Positions 11,746 to 22,847 of a stretch of DNA of 64,000 nt are shown piece by piece. The position numbers were made by a program, and so were the translations under genes. The stretch is from Paraphoma chrysanthemicola (lineage: Eukaryota > Ascomycota > Dothideomycetes > Pleosporales > Phaeosphaeriaceae), in assembly GCA_020744225.1 (NCBI GenBank), contig JAGMWG010000006.1, positions 1,860,001-1,924,000 on the forward strand, in the 5' to 3' direction. How positions within the stretch are numbered: position 1 is the first letter of the stretch; each line of letters begins with the position of its first letter. Under the pieces are notes generated by a model. That model was not told the origin of the DNA and did not search any database. It saw nothing but the letters and a program-made list of their open reading frames with translations.

Positions 11746-13369
11746 TCAAGCCTTCCTCAAAACCCCCCACCCCCTCCAACTAACCCTCGCCGCAACAAGC
11801 AACACCCCACTAACCACAAGCATACTCCCCCCAAAACTCCACAATGCAGCAAACCCACCCCTCTCCAGTATCGCGCCCCCAATCGGCGTGCCAATCAGCA
11901 CGCCCAGCGAAATAAATGCAAAGCTCTGCCCCAACCGCGTGCCAATCTTGTCGCGCGCATCCATGCTCAGATTCACGACAATAGTGGGTGGAAGCGAGAC
12001 GAACGAGCCTGAGAAAAAACCGTAGAAGGCCATGAGGACGATTATGCCGGCGGAGGATGTAAGGGGGATGAAGCAGAAGCAGAGCAGGGCGGAGATGAGT
12101 GTGCATGGGATTACGACGTTGAAGGGGCCGATTTTGTCTGCGAAGATATTTGGGATGATACCTGTATTAAATTTTAGCTTTTGACGTTTTTGAGGAAGGG
12201 GAAAGGGGAAAGGAGGGCGAGGGGGAAATGGGTAGACGTACGTCCAAAAGTACTCGTACTATTCATTACAGCGAGGAGATAGAATGCGAGATTCTCATTC
12301 GTAATATGTCGTTGCAACGCATAAACCTGTGCGTAAAAAAACGGCATGTACAAGCCCATAAAGCCGCAGAAGAAAGCCGCGACTTGGAGACTGTATGCCG
12401 GGATGAGGAAGGCGCGGAGATCGAGTAAGGAGCGAGATTTTGCGGGGAGGACGCGGACGCGCATGCAGATGTTGGGTACGATCATGGTGGCGAGCATGAT
12501 GAAGCCGAGGACGCGGGTTGTCCATGCGAAGCCGAGTTGGGGGAGGAGTTTGTGGAAGACTATGGGGTAGATGACGCCGCCGAAGGAAGAGCCGGATGCT
12601 GCGATGCCGATGGCGAGGCCGATGCGGGTGGAGAAGTAGGTGGATAGAATGGCTACGCTGGGGACGAAGAGCATGCCTGTTCCGATGCCGATGCAGAAGG
12701 CTTGGGCGAGGAGGACTTGCCAGTACGAATGGCATAGCGAGAGCATCATCTGGCCCAGGACCAGCAATATGGAACCGAGGATCAGCAGGCTGCGGAAGTA
12801 TCCAGCATCGTAGAGAGGGCCGGTGAGTGCGCCAACCATGAGGAGGAGGAAGGCTTGGATCGAGCCGATCCATGAAATAGCAGAGGCGGAGGAATTAGGA
12901 AGGAGATCGGACTCGTAATATGCTTGATATGAGCCAAAGGTATTTATTATGCCCCTGAAGTTGTCAGTAGAAGTCTCAAACATGCATGAGATGCTTCGAC
13001 ATTGATGCATAGGTTTTGATGACTTCGCGCGTCACGAGACAGTGCTTGGAAAACTCACCATGAATTGAATAGTAGAAAGAAACCTCCAAGCACCTGCATC
13101 CATGCCCAAAAACCTCCATTAGGTATGCTTGATGCGTCTCGCACACTTGGATGATGCGAAAGTACTGGTTCGAGCGGTACGATGTTGTCATCTTGTTCGG
13201 TCACGTGCTCGCCTTTCTCTTGCAGCTGATTCGCCTCCCGATCGTGATTACTCCGCACTGAATCTGACGAAGAGATGGATGGCTGTCGGCTAGGTTTCTC
13301 ATCGAGTGTGGCGGAATTATCATCGGACGTCCTTGTATCAGAGTCCGCAAGTCTTGTTGTGCGCTCCAT
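11746..13369 (-). CDS. MFS monocarboxylate-type transporter
   Basis: Integral membrane permease of 479 residues, of the major facilitator superfamily, monocarboxylate porter type (MCT/Mch). Exons 13369..13059, 12954..12242 and 12161..11746, introns 104 nt (GTGAGT) and 80 nt (GTACGT); phases agree. A polar Ser/Glu/Gln-rich cytosolic tail of about 85 residues precedes the first membrane helix, GGFWAWMQVLGGFFLLFNSW. The NSWGIINTFGSYQAYYE junction is the typical start of fungal MCT-like proteins. About twelve hydrophobic helices follow, with a central loop rich in basic residues (RVRVLPAKSRSLLD). A GTRLG..FAFISLGVLIGTPIGGA segment fits helices 10-11 of this group. The substrate is unknown: fungal members carry monocarboxylates, riboflavin or nothing demonstrated. 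It is convergent with the hypothetical gene at 9.1-11 kb. Confidence 0.9.
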
Positions 13370-14617
13370 GCTGTGTCGTCACGACTACTGGGTGCGTGAA
13401 TGGCGTTGGATCGTCGTTGTGCAGGGTGATGCTGGAACGCGGCCCGATGCTGTGCTGCTAAACAGAGTGCTGGGAACACGGATCGGTGACGTCTTGGTAC
13501 AGCCGAGCTCAAGGTAACGACAAGAACTGCGATGCAGATGGGAAAGACAAGAAGCTGGGGCGGCTCGGCAGATCATAAAGCGTGAATCTCGACTCCACTC
13601 CACCCATTATTAAGAGAAACAGCCCTAGCAGCGTTGCGCGCCTTGCAGCCGTTTGAGGCGTTTTCGGCCATAGCAAAGAGCGAGGCCTTTGCCGCATGCC
13701 GCAAGCAAAAGCTTAGCCGATCCTTGGAAATCAAACACCCGGCGGCGGCCAAGCACGTCACGAAACGAATTTTTGTGGATTAATTCCGCACTATACCCGT
13801 AAGCTTGCACGACTTGAGTTACGCGCGGAACCAGAAAAGGGATCCGAGGAGGTTAAAAACTGTTTCGAATACGTCCCTGGCTTTCTACGTCCCTGGTTTT
13901 CAATTACGCCCCTGGTAAGATTCGCCACAAAGAGAAAGGCGTAGATTGTACGCACTTGAGGAAAGGGCGCTGATGAGGAGGTAAGCGATGGCGGAGGACC
14001 CCGAGAGGCATGGTGTTGGACGTTCAGTTCCCCGAGAAGTTTGGTGCAAACGTGGAAATGTATCCGAGAGGACAAGCGCAACATGAAAAGCAGCCAATGC
14101 CCAACTCCACAGCATGGTCCAACACCACACACTGTTCAAATAAGCAAGACCTGCTTGTGAGTCATGTTAGAATGTGCCGTTTGCTGGATACCTCAATAAC
14201 ATTTTTCCGCCTGTAGGCGTGGTCTACATAGATCCTAGGTACGAACTCCGCGCAGACCGCCGTGAATGAAAGCAGCTACAAGTGACCGTTGCGCAATATG
14301 GCGTTGGCGAATGTGAAAGAACCGCCGCAGTGATGTACAAAATGAAATCAGACTGCCGTGTGCCGTCGTGATCTTGGTGGGGAATATGCTTCGTCATGTC
14401 GTTTCGTGCTTTTGGGAACCGAAGACGGATAGAAAGTAAAGAGAGCCTATGTGCAAACACCGAAACACAACGCCATGAGCGCTCGCTATGCTGTACAATC
14501 CAAAGGAGAGTCCACCCAGTCCTTTTATGTGAGATGGAGTCGTGTAATTAGTGGGTACGGCAATGAATATGGTCACGAAGGGCCGAAGAGGCGGGATTTG
14601 GCTCGCTGGAACAACAC
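13370..14617. other. intergenic, 1.2 kb
   Basis: Upstream region of the transporter and downstream region of the BTB-like gene. No frame on either strand has coding character and no repeat stands out. Confidence 0.6.
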
Positions 14618-16810
14618 TTAAAGCTCACCAGTCGCCTGCTGTGTGACCAGCCGATGACCCGAAGGGTGCAGTGCCGAGGGTTCGACATGCTCGATGCGCT
14701 CCTCCATATACAAGTTGTGCTGGAGGGCATCAGAACCCGCGTCGTCCTGCGCTGGTCGGACTGCACCCTTTAGTGCCTTCTGGCGACGGTTTTCACGCTC
14801 AGTAACGACGTCCCGCATGACCTTGACCACCCCCGTCCAGCCCATCTGGCTCGCCGCTGCACGATGATTGAACAAGCGGTCGAGGAGGGCGAGCGGAAGG
14901 GACAATAGAACGGAAGAGAGCACACGGGTCGCATGACTAGGATGGACCTCGTCCTCGGGTGGGGCGTCACCAAAACGAATCTTGCTCAAGCGCGGATTGT
15001 GGGTTGCTTGTCGAGATTCCATAGGAACAGGCAGGCGTGGCACATCTCGCAACTCTGGCGCAATTGTGTGGAGCTTGAAATCGACGGGGAATGTATAGGC
15101 CATGAAGTCAATGGCGGAGGTGAGCAACGCAGTGTTGAAAGGATCCTCTGGCTCGAAACCATTCTTCTTGGATCGAGCGGCAGCATTTGATTGCAATGCG
15201 ACCTGTAAGACCTCCACAATCGTGTCCCAGCGCAGGAGAGATCGAACGATGTCGACGCCACAAGCCTGCATGCTTGGTAGTCGTAGAGCTCGGCCAGCCG
15301 CAATGTAGCTCAACAGTTGCCGCATGCGTTTTTGAGCATCGGTGGAAGCTGATGGCTGGTCGTTGTCATATGAGTAGGGGTGTAGCCCGTACAGAAACTG
15401 CTGAGGTGATAGCAAAGGTGCACCATAGAGCACCTTGACAGCCTCCTCGAGCGACTCACGGGTTGCGAAGCGGTCTGTGACGAGAACGTCGAGGAGGCGA
15501 CGGTTGTCTCTCGGACGATGAGCTGTGGGCACGCTTCGTCGGACAGCCTCTGCTATGACCGGGCTGCGGACTACGATGATGCCATGCACGGGTATGGTGA
15601 CCAGAATGGAGTCTGTTGATCTGATCTGGAGGATGAAGTCGGCAAACTCGGGATTTGCGAACTGGGTAGACAAGTACGCTGCCAGCTCGAAGGGAGAATC
15701 GCCGAACCTCTCAACATGGTGGGGTGCTCCGTTGGTGTAGGATAGTCCACGTGGTTCCTCGCCGTGGTCGGAGGCAGGCCTGACTTCACCGAATTGCGAC
15801 TTGCTTGGTGACTGCGAATGGGTTGTTCCCAATCCATTTGTGCCATCAATTGGACGTTGCGGTCCCTCAAAAGCACCAGGATAAGCATCGGGCATAACCG
15901 GAAAAGCAGGGGAGTGAAAGTCTCCGCCATTGGTGTGAACGTGGTCCGGCTGGGGGTATGGCGGAAGGGCCCAAGACGCTCCAGCCTGAGACGGGTGGTG
16001 GGAATGGCCTGGGAAGAAAGAAGGGGTGAATTCAGGCGGTGCAAAGCCAGGGGGTGGACGCGGTCCTGAGGACTGCTGTGGATGGCCGTCCTGCTCAAAT
16101 TCGTACGGTGTAGCTGGTGTCGCGGGCGAGCCATTCCGGGCGCTGAAGGCTGCCGCGCCGCCACTCAGTTGAGAGCGATGAGACGCCAACGGCGGTGCAT
16201 CGCTGGTGTCTATGTGTGAGGCCCGCACATCGCTCTTGTTTGAGGGGTAGAATGGCGGGGGCAGTTCGGAGGGGACGTTCAGCTTCCGGTGGCTGCCATT
16301 CGTGACAGGCTCTGGGTCCATGACGGTCTCGGCAACGTCGCTTCCATTGATGGCAGCGTACGGTTTTGCATCTACATATACATCGGTCAGCGCTATGTGC
16401 CAACCAGAGATCTGGCTAGGGTGGGGAAGCATACCCTCACCATTCACCACACGCTCGACGTGGACGTGGTCCTCGGCAGACTTCGCAGGCGATGAAGCCA
16501 GAATGGTGGTTTCAACCTCACTCTTCTCTGCAGAAGCCCGCGAGTCTGGCGTCATGGGCGCTGTCACTGCTACCGTCTCCGAGTGCGGCTCATCAACTGG
16601 CTTCTCGGCGGGAGCCTGGTGTTGCGGCTGCGGCTGCGGCTCCGGACCATCCTGCGTACCGGCGCCCTTGTTCGACTCGTCCGGGGTGATGGGCCTGGCG
16701 GAGGGAATAGTGCGCGATAGGCGAAGAGGAATGGCGGGAACAATGCGAGGAAGCGGGCGGCGGGCCTGTCTCTGCGCTGAGGGCGCGCTGTTGGCGGCGA
16801 TGGGCGCCAT
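14618..16810 (-). CDS. BTB/POZ-like domain protein, 730 aa
   Basis: Single-exon gene with an ATG at 16810. Residues 1 to about 360 are low complexity, rich in Pro, Ser, His and Gly (EPQPQPQHQAPAEKP, PRPPPGFAPPEFTPSFFPG), and probably disordered. From about 365 a BTB/POZ-like fold starts: DSPFELAAYLSTQF, FADFILQIRSTDSI, VHGIIVVRSPVIAEAVRRS, ending near LEEAVKVLYGAPLLSP. A BACK-like helical stretch follows (LSYIAAGRALRLPSMQACG). BTB domains mediate dimerisation and cullin-3 or transcription-factor interactions; which applies here is unknown. The match to BTB is by pattern only. The protein seems well conserved in style with other long fungal BTB proteins that carry a disordered N-terminus. Confidence 0.75.
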   Translation of the reverse strand: MAPIAANSAPSAQRQARRPLPRIVPAIPLRLSRTIPSARPITPDESNKGAGTQDGPEPQPQPQHQAPAEKPVDEPHSETVAVTAPMTPDSRASAEKSEVETTILASSPAKSAEDHVHVERVVNGEGMLPHPSQISGWHIALTDVYVDAKPYAAINGSDVAETVMDPEPVTNGSHRKLNVPSELPPPFYPSNKSDVRASHIDTSDAPPLASHRSQLSGGAAAFSARNGSPATPATPYEFEQDGHPQQSSGPRPPPGFAPPEFTPSFFPGHSHHPSQAGASWALPPYPQPDHVHTNGGDFHSPAFPVMPDAYPGAFEGPQRPIDGTNGLGTTHSQSPSKSQFGEVRPASDHGEEPRGLSYTNGAPHHVERFGDSPFELAAYLSTQFANPEFADFILQIRSTDSILVTIPVHGIIVVRSPVIAEAVRRSVPTAHRPRDNRRLLDVLVTDRFATRESLEEAVKVLYGAPLLSPQQFLYGLHPYSYDNDQPSASTDAQKRMRQLLSYIAAGRALRLPSMQACGVDIVRSLLRWDTIVEVLQVALQSNAAARSKKNGFEPEDPFNTALLTSAIDFMAYTFPVDFKLHTIAPELRDVPRLPVPMESRQATHNPRLSKIRFGDAPPEDEVHPSHATRVLSSVLLSLPLALLDRLFNHRAAASQMGWTGVVKVMRDVVTERENRRQKALKGAVRPAQDDAGSDALQHNLYMEERIEHVEPSALHPSGHRLVTQQATGEL

Positions 16811-18354
16811 GGTGGTCGGCTATAACACGGAAAGGAGCGACGGTGCAAAGAAGAGACACAGCAGCGGCTCCAGGTATCAGCAGAGTGCAGCGGGTGCCAA
16901 TTGTCCTGGAGCGCTCGGGGTGCAGGTGAAGGGCGCGGATGGGAGGCGGTGGGGTATGTCGGAGCAGACGCGCAGAAGCAATCAGATGGAGACTTCCGCC
17001 CCGTCGCATGGTAAATGTGGGGAGAAAAAGCTATGACGCATCCCGGCTCTTTAGTCAGCACATCGACCGCAAATCGTCCCTTCTTGGCGCTGATTACTCT
17101 GTGCTCCGACACGCAATTATGGGGGAAGAAGTTTCGACCGTGACGAGGAGCACTGCAGGTTGACATGGGAGATTGTCTTTCTAGCCAGAGGAGAGCACAC
17201 TGCAAGCTGTTCAACACCATGTCGTTTATAGCAATGCTGCCCCCAGTGCTACATCGTAGTGTATCGGGATGCACATCTGTTCGACTGAGGTGCATGCATT
17301 TCAGCAAATATGATTACATACTTCGTGATTGTATCTCTCGCGCTTGCCTTTTTCGGTCGAAACCTGCTAATCAAGCATTCCCAGAAAACGGCTTTCGGAC
17401 ACAGCTGGGCTGTGAGGGATTGTCAGGCTTCAGACTTGTAGACGGTTACCTGCATGTCAAACTGTCGACTACGACGAAGTGAGAACGCTGCGAAAGAGCT
17501 AAAAATTGGCGGTGAGAGCAACTGGTCCGATCACATTCCGGTAATATGGCTTGCAACATGAGAAGGCTAAAGCAGGCAAACAACTATGCCATTAATGCTC
17601 TGATACACATTTTCGGCATCCGACAGTACCTGCTAAGTATATACGTACAAGCATAGTATTCGACGAGCACTACCGTCGAGTTCCGTTGCGCGTCGCTCCT
17701 TCCCAGCAAGTATAGGCCTCACTCGAGGTCTCCGCACTTAGCAGCGTCCACCACGCTTGCCTTCTCTATCCTCCAGACTCAAACAATGCCCACGTGGGGC
17801 GTAGATAACGCGATGACGGTCTACTTGAAGCATGGCCGCGACGCTGCATCCCGTAGTTCTCACGCTACAGCATCTTTCCTAGAATCCGCTCGTATCTTTC
17901 CGTCTCCTGTTTCCTAATCGCTTCTAGTACATATTACTACTCTAGCACTACTCCCCATGGTGATCGGACAGGCGTAGCCCGCCTGCCGCGGTGGACTGTC
18001 TCGTGCACGACCGTCTCCGGTGAGATCTCTGAAAGATAACCGCTGTGCAGACTGCCGGCTCCTCGACCCTCCTACAGATCCGATAAAGTACTGCCTCACA
18101 ACATGTCCGCATCAGTCAGATTCCGCTCCTACCCGTGAGTGCTACTGTTCAGGCGTGCTCATCACAGACTTACCGCCTGCCAGCCAACCCCTTCGGCATT
18201 CTCACGGGGCTTCAACGGTCGCCTGATGATGTGAAATGGCCGCTCGAATTCGTTCCAACGAGGACGAGCCGTGCGCGGAGAAGAGGTCGAAGAGGTGGCA
18301 AGCGTCACAAAGTCAAGCGCCCTGCGCCGACCTGTCACGCGGCGCGGAAGGGTG
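16811..18354. other. intergenic, divergent 1.5 kb
   Basis: Region between the divergent BTB-like and Ser/Glu-rich genes. 18103-18354 has frames that look partly coding (for example an ATG at 18103 followed by a GTGAGT), but the only intron that would link it is 33 nt and leads to a stop at 18232. Nothing else is supported. Confidence 0.5.
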
Positions 18355-20918
18355 ATGGTATCAGCGAGCTTTGCCAGAAGATTGTCGCGCTCCGACGTCA
18401 CGACGACGCACCAGAACGTGAGTCCGTCACTTCGAAGTCGGAAGAGAAGGTACATTTGACGCCTCCTGTGCACGTTTAGTCAACAGAGAGTGTTAGACAT
18501 CACTGGGCGCCGCAATTTCGACCAAATTCCTTGCTCAGCGATGCGAAGGCTCAGACGCAACGTCCGTGCGACGAGCCACTACCTAACCCGCTGTCCATCG
18601 ATCTAACAAAGGCATTGTACCCAGACACGAACCATGGTAATCCGGTCATACCAGAGCAGCAACGATATTCTTGTCCGCGGTCGAGCGTTGTGGCTTCACC
18701 ATGGTACCAGTCTTCGCAGCGAACCAAACTTTGGCCATCTCTGTCGATAAAAGCGCCGCCCATCCCCTCCATATTCTCTAGACACAACCTATCACCCATC
18801 ACATTCTCCAATCCAACGATGGCACCCAGCTCAACTGCACGCTCTCCGCTAGCCATGAACATCTCGTCTACTGAAGAGTCCGTGTCACTCTCACAACATA
18901 CACCACTGCACCTTGAACTAGCTGCATGGATAGCCATGCCGTCTCCCGCAAAGGCTCCTGGCCCCCTATCGCTTGAAACGCATGGCCAGCGCGGATTTGT
19001 TAGCTTCAACTGGTCAACTGGTCAGCCGGCCCCTTATGCATCGCCTCGGGCTGTCCCCACACCAAGCAACACGTCTTCCTTCGGCTGCCGCCAGGGACCT
19101 GGCCCGATTGGATTTATTCCCTCCCCAGCACAAACGCGCTATCTCACGTCATGCTCGGCCTACGCCCAAAGTGTCCCCAGTACTGCCAGACTACCTACAA
19201 GCGAAGACTCACATCCGACTTTCTCACGTCCACACAATAGATCCGAGTTCCCGTGCAGGATGTGCCCTCAAGGCGTCGTAAATGCCTTCGATCCTGACAA
19301 TTCCTTCGCCCGCTGCAGGGACTGCCGAATTCAAACACGATTGGGCGCGGGTTGGTCGATGAGTCGAGCATGCCCTGAGTGTCAAGTTCCTGGACAATTA
19401 GACACGGATGGGTCGCCCAGTAGCGGCCTTGCTTTTTCAGGCCCAACCGGTCCGTCCTACGCTCAAGTCTCCACCTGGGTAGACGACCTCGTTGGGCAAT
19501 CTGATGACCTTGAGCCTGCCGAAACGTCCCAGCCTACCGCCCTGCCTGCATCTGCCACCTTGCCTACGCCTACTAATACGCCCAATCGTTCTCAAGAGGA
19601 TATCTACGCCTACGCAGAATATCTCACGCGCTCCAGCGACCCTAGGGGCAGCTGTGCATCTCCCTTGGCTGCTGAAGAGCCCGTTCCCCAACTTGAGGAA
19701 AGTCAAATCGCATCACCAAAGGCACCTTCAAGCCCTGCTGCAAGTTTCCCAGATGCTGCTGCGCAACCTACCGACTCATACTACCCCGATTCTGAAGCTG
19801 GTCATGAAGCACCACCAAGAGCGCTTTCAAGCCCCGCTGCAAGTATCCTGGAAGCTGCTTCGGAGACCGTCGACTCATACGGCTTTGAGTCCGACGATAG
19901 TCAAAACGCATCCTACGAGGAATCTTCAAGCCTTGCTGCAACTCTGCTAGAGGCCGCTTCGCAGATCGTCGACTCGCTCAAGTCTGCGTTTGAGCGTGGT
20001 CACGAAACTCCGCCAAGAGCGCCTTCAAGCACTGAAGTGGGCTACGCCTACAGCACTGGGTCATCAGAGTCCGAGACCTCTTCCAGCTATTCTGATTTGC
20101 TAGAGCCCGACACATCTGACACGGCCGTCCCTTATCAGTACGCATGGTTACAACCATCGCAGGACTTCTTCTTCGCCTACCGCAAGATGCCGACCGAGGT
20201 AGGCGTCTCGTGGGAAGATGTAAGCAACATCATCGAAGCGCATCTCAAGACCTCAGAGACCATGTCACCGAAGGAGCTAATGGCGGCACTCGAAGCGCAC
20301 AAGAACCTCGAGTCAAAGCGCAAAGCCCAGTCTGACCAAAAGTTGGAAGAATGGGATGACGCCGCTAGCTTTGCCACCGTCTCCTGCGAGTCCGTCCAGA
20401 CAGACGAGAGCGGCCAATACGAAATAGAATTCCGTGTAGTAGACGATTCCTCATACGAGCCCATCCAGTCGTCAGACTTTGAAGACGTGGTCCACAGCCC
20501 ACACCAAAGCGACTTGTCTTGGAGCCCCGAACCAACCCAACTACCTTTCGCCCGGCTTGCTTTCGGCGCAGACCTGACGGAGGCAGAGATGGAGGCACTG
20601 AGAAGTCGAGTAGTCATCCCAGACAATAGAGAGGATCTCGATAGCTTGCCGGATCTCACCCCGTTGCCAGACGCGGTGTCGGATGTTGAGTACGATGATG
20701 AGCTTTCTGGATACGATGGGTCTGTAGAGTTTGGTGATGAGGCTCTAGAGGACGGTGATGAGGATTTGGAGCACTATGAGGTGCTGCGGAATTGTGGCGC
20801 ATGTCATGGCGGGGAGTGTGAATCTGATACGGCGACGGCGACGGCGAGCGCAGTGGATTTTCCGACGCTGGGGTGGGCGATGAATAATGTGGATACGTTG
20901 AGGAGGGTATGGAAGTGA
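18355..20918 (+). CDS. Ser/Glu-rich repeat protein with CxxC cluster, 833 aa
   Basis: Unrecognised protein. Exons 18355..18417 and 18480..20918 with a 62-nt GTGAGT intron, phase 0. The long frame has no ATG before 18819, and the short first exon supplies one (MVSASFARRLSRS); a start at 18819 is the alternative. The N-terminal third is Ser/Pro-rich. Around nt 19250-19400 three CxxC pairs occur (CRMC, CRDC, CPEC) in a compact segment that could bind zinc. At 19710-20006 three 33-residue repeats with the core SSPAAS..EAASETVDS follow each other, plus a partial fourth. The C-terminal half is acidic (EDLDSLPDLTPLPDAVSDVE). Probably a largely disordered nuclear or cytosolic protein; no function is assigned. 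Confidence 0.6.
19710..20006 (+). repeat. three 99-nt in-frame tandem repeats
   Basis: Three consecutive 33-codon units, with a partial fourth to about 20030. Shared positions include xxPRAxSSxAAS, then EAAS..VDS, and GHE at the end of units 1 and 3. The units have diverged but keep their exact length. Confidence 0.7.
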
Positions 20919-21696
20919 TTATGGGGAATTTAGGATTGGGTTGTTGAGGTTGCGTGGGTTTTGTGTCTACGCATCCTTGGAAATTGGTACTTATACTTTT
21001 TACCTTTGTGATTGATTAGGGGGTCGGATGGAGGATGATGTTAGATTGGTATTCTTGGTTTCTCACTGGATGGTTGCGGTGTAGTTTATGAATTAACCCT
21101 CATAAAATGGTTTTGATGTCGGTGAAGAGTGCTGTGAAGTAAGCAAAAGGACATGAAGTATTGGACGCAAGAAATCCATCTTCATCGTCTCTAGTCTACG
21201 GATTTTGCACGTGACTGCAATTAAATACTCATGGCATTAGTAGTTCTTGAGTATCTAATCCCTCTTGCACATGACTCCACTACTCCGTAAATCATGTCTA
21301 GTTCTTGTTTGGTGGTTTGTATGCTTGCGTATGTGATTCTCGACGCAACACAGCGTAACGTTGTACCTCAAGATACAGGTTATCAGGGTTAGCATAATTT
21401 TGTGGGTATTAGACTGTGCTGGACTGGCTAGGCTAGGCTGGGCTAGGCTGGGAATCGTGATATGGTATGGTATGATATTGTATTGGTAATATGATGTGGT
21501 ATGGAGTGTATGTACGAGTTTCTGTTGTGCTGAGTTTAGGGGGCTTCGTAATTAGTAGAGATGATTGGATGATTGAGTGGACGGGTGGATGGGTGGTTCA
21601 CGGGAGGGGGTATGCTGCATCGTGGCACGCAGAATGGATTCTGTAGGTGCAATTGAATATGGTTCGTTATTAATACGTACGTAGAGACGCAGTGGT

Positions 21697-21728
<32 letters not shown>

Positions 21729-22847
21729 TGTACGTACCTTATGATTAGAGTTTGTTATGAACCCGGGATTAGGGATGGGCATGGACATCAGGAAGGGACT
21801 AGGGTGTGGGGTAACTATTGAGACGGTATGAGAAATGAAAAGGACATGGTGAAAGGAGGGTCGAGGGACTTGTTTGTGGATAGTCACGTTTAGTTCTTAG
21901 GTCAGATTATCTGGGAATCATGAATCTGTTAGAAATTGGGTATGTACTTGACTGGCACTTGGATGCTCATCATAGCTCGGCCAAGCACCGTTAAACTTCT
22001 TTTTATCTATTGCGTGCAATTTTGATAAAGTCATGTGAGCTGGAAGCCTTAAGATCTTCCTCAGCTCCGCTGGGTGTGTAAGTGAGCGTGCGCATCGCCG
22101 TTGAATTGAAGATTGAGAAGATGGGACATGAGGATTGACACATTACACCGGACTAGAAATCTTTGACTATCATTAGGAGGTAGGGGGGACTGAAGAACCT
22201 CTTGTATTCAGCTCGCTTTAGAATTTCAACAATGAGGTTGACAACGTGCTCCTGCCCAGCCTATTTTCTTTGACGATGGTTAGCAGCAACCTTTTGCCCA
22301 TCTAATGCTCCATTTGGGATTAGATGTTCCCTCAACGGCTTGACCCGCGAAGACTTTTTCGAACAACACGATCCTCCACTGTGTCATCTTGATTAGCTGT
22401 TTTTCAGGTACATATGTAGTGTTCATTGACGCACCCCTGGATGCCCCGAGAGCCTTGATCTTCTACTCGTTATACCAAGGACCTGAAGTGTTCCACAGCG
22501 TCTTGATAGCCGACTCCATTTGATTTCGATCTGTGCGATCTCTCCCACCCGGTTGTAGAAAATCTCGCGACCGTGTTCCATCTAGGTCTCGCAACGCCGT
22601 GAAATCGATAGCACACATCGTTGCTGCTTAGATGCGCCTAAGGAAGTAGCAAGCTCACAGCAGCCTTGTTAATCCGGGCAACGGTCGAAATGGAGTTATC
22701 ACAAGCTGATGCCACACTGTCGTTGGTCGTAGCTCTGCAAAGGCGCATCGCCATCCTTGTCAGACTCCATAAGCTCTCGCTATGTCTCATTTTACAGTCG
22801 AGTATGGGTGTCCAAGTTCGTGCAAGACCCAAGGACGCAGGATACAC
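20919..22847. other. intergenic, 1.9 kb, convergent
   Basis: Gap between the 3' ends of the Ser/Glu-rich gene and the NACHT gene. It holds simple sequence: GGCTA/GGCTGG and TGGTATGG runs near 21420-21520 and an (AGC)n run at 21697-21722. No coding frame is supported. Confidence 0.6.
21697..21722 (+). repeat. (AGC)n microsatellite
   Basis: Eight AGC units plus AG, uninterrupted, in non-coding DNA. Confidence 0.9.

Noticed and set aside
12295..12873. 192-codon minus frame
   Set aside because: It lies in another frame inside exon 2 of the MFS transporter and is Arg/His/Pro-rich, an out-of-frame shadow.
15571..16164. 197-codon minus frame
   Set aside because: Out-of-frame reading of the Pro/Ser-rich part of the BTB-like gene.
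18103..18234. Upstream exon for the Ser/Glu-rich gene
   Set aside because: It would need a 33-nt intron and then reaches a TGA at 18232 in the required frame.
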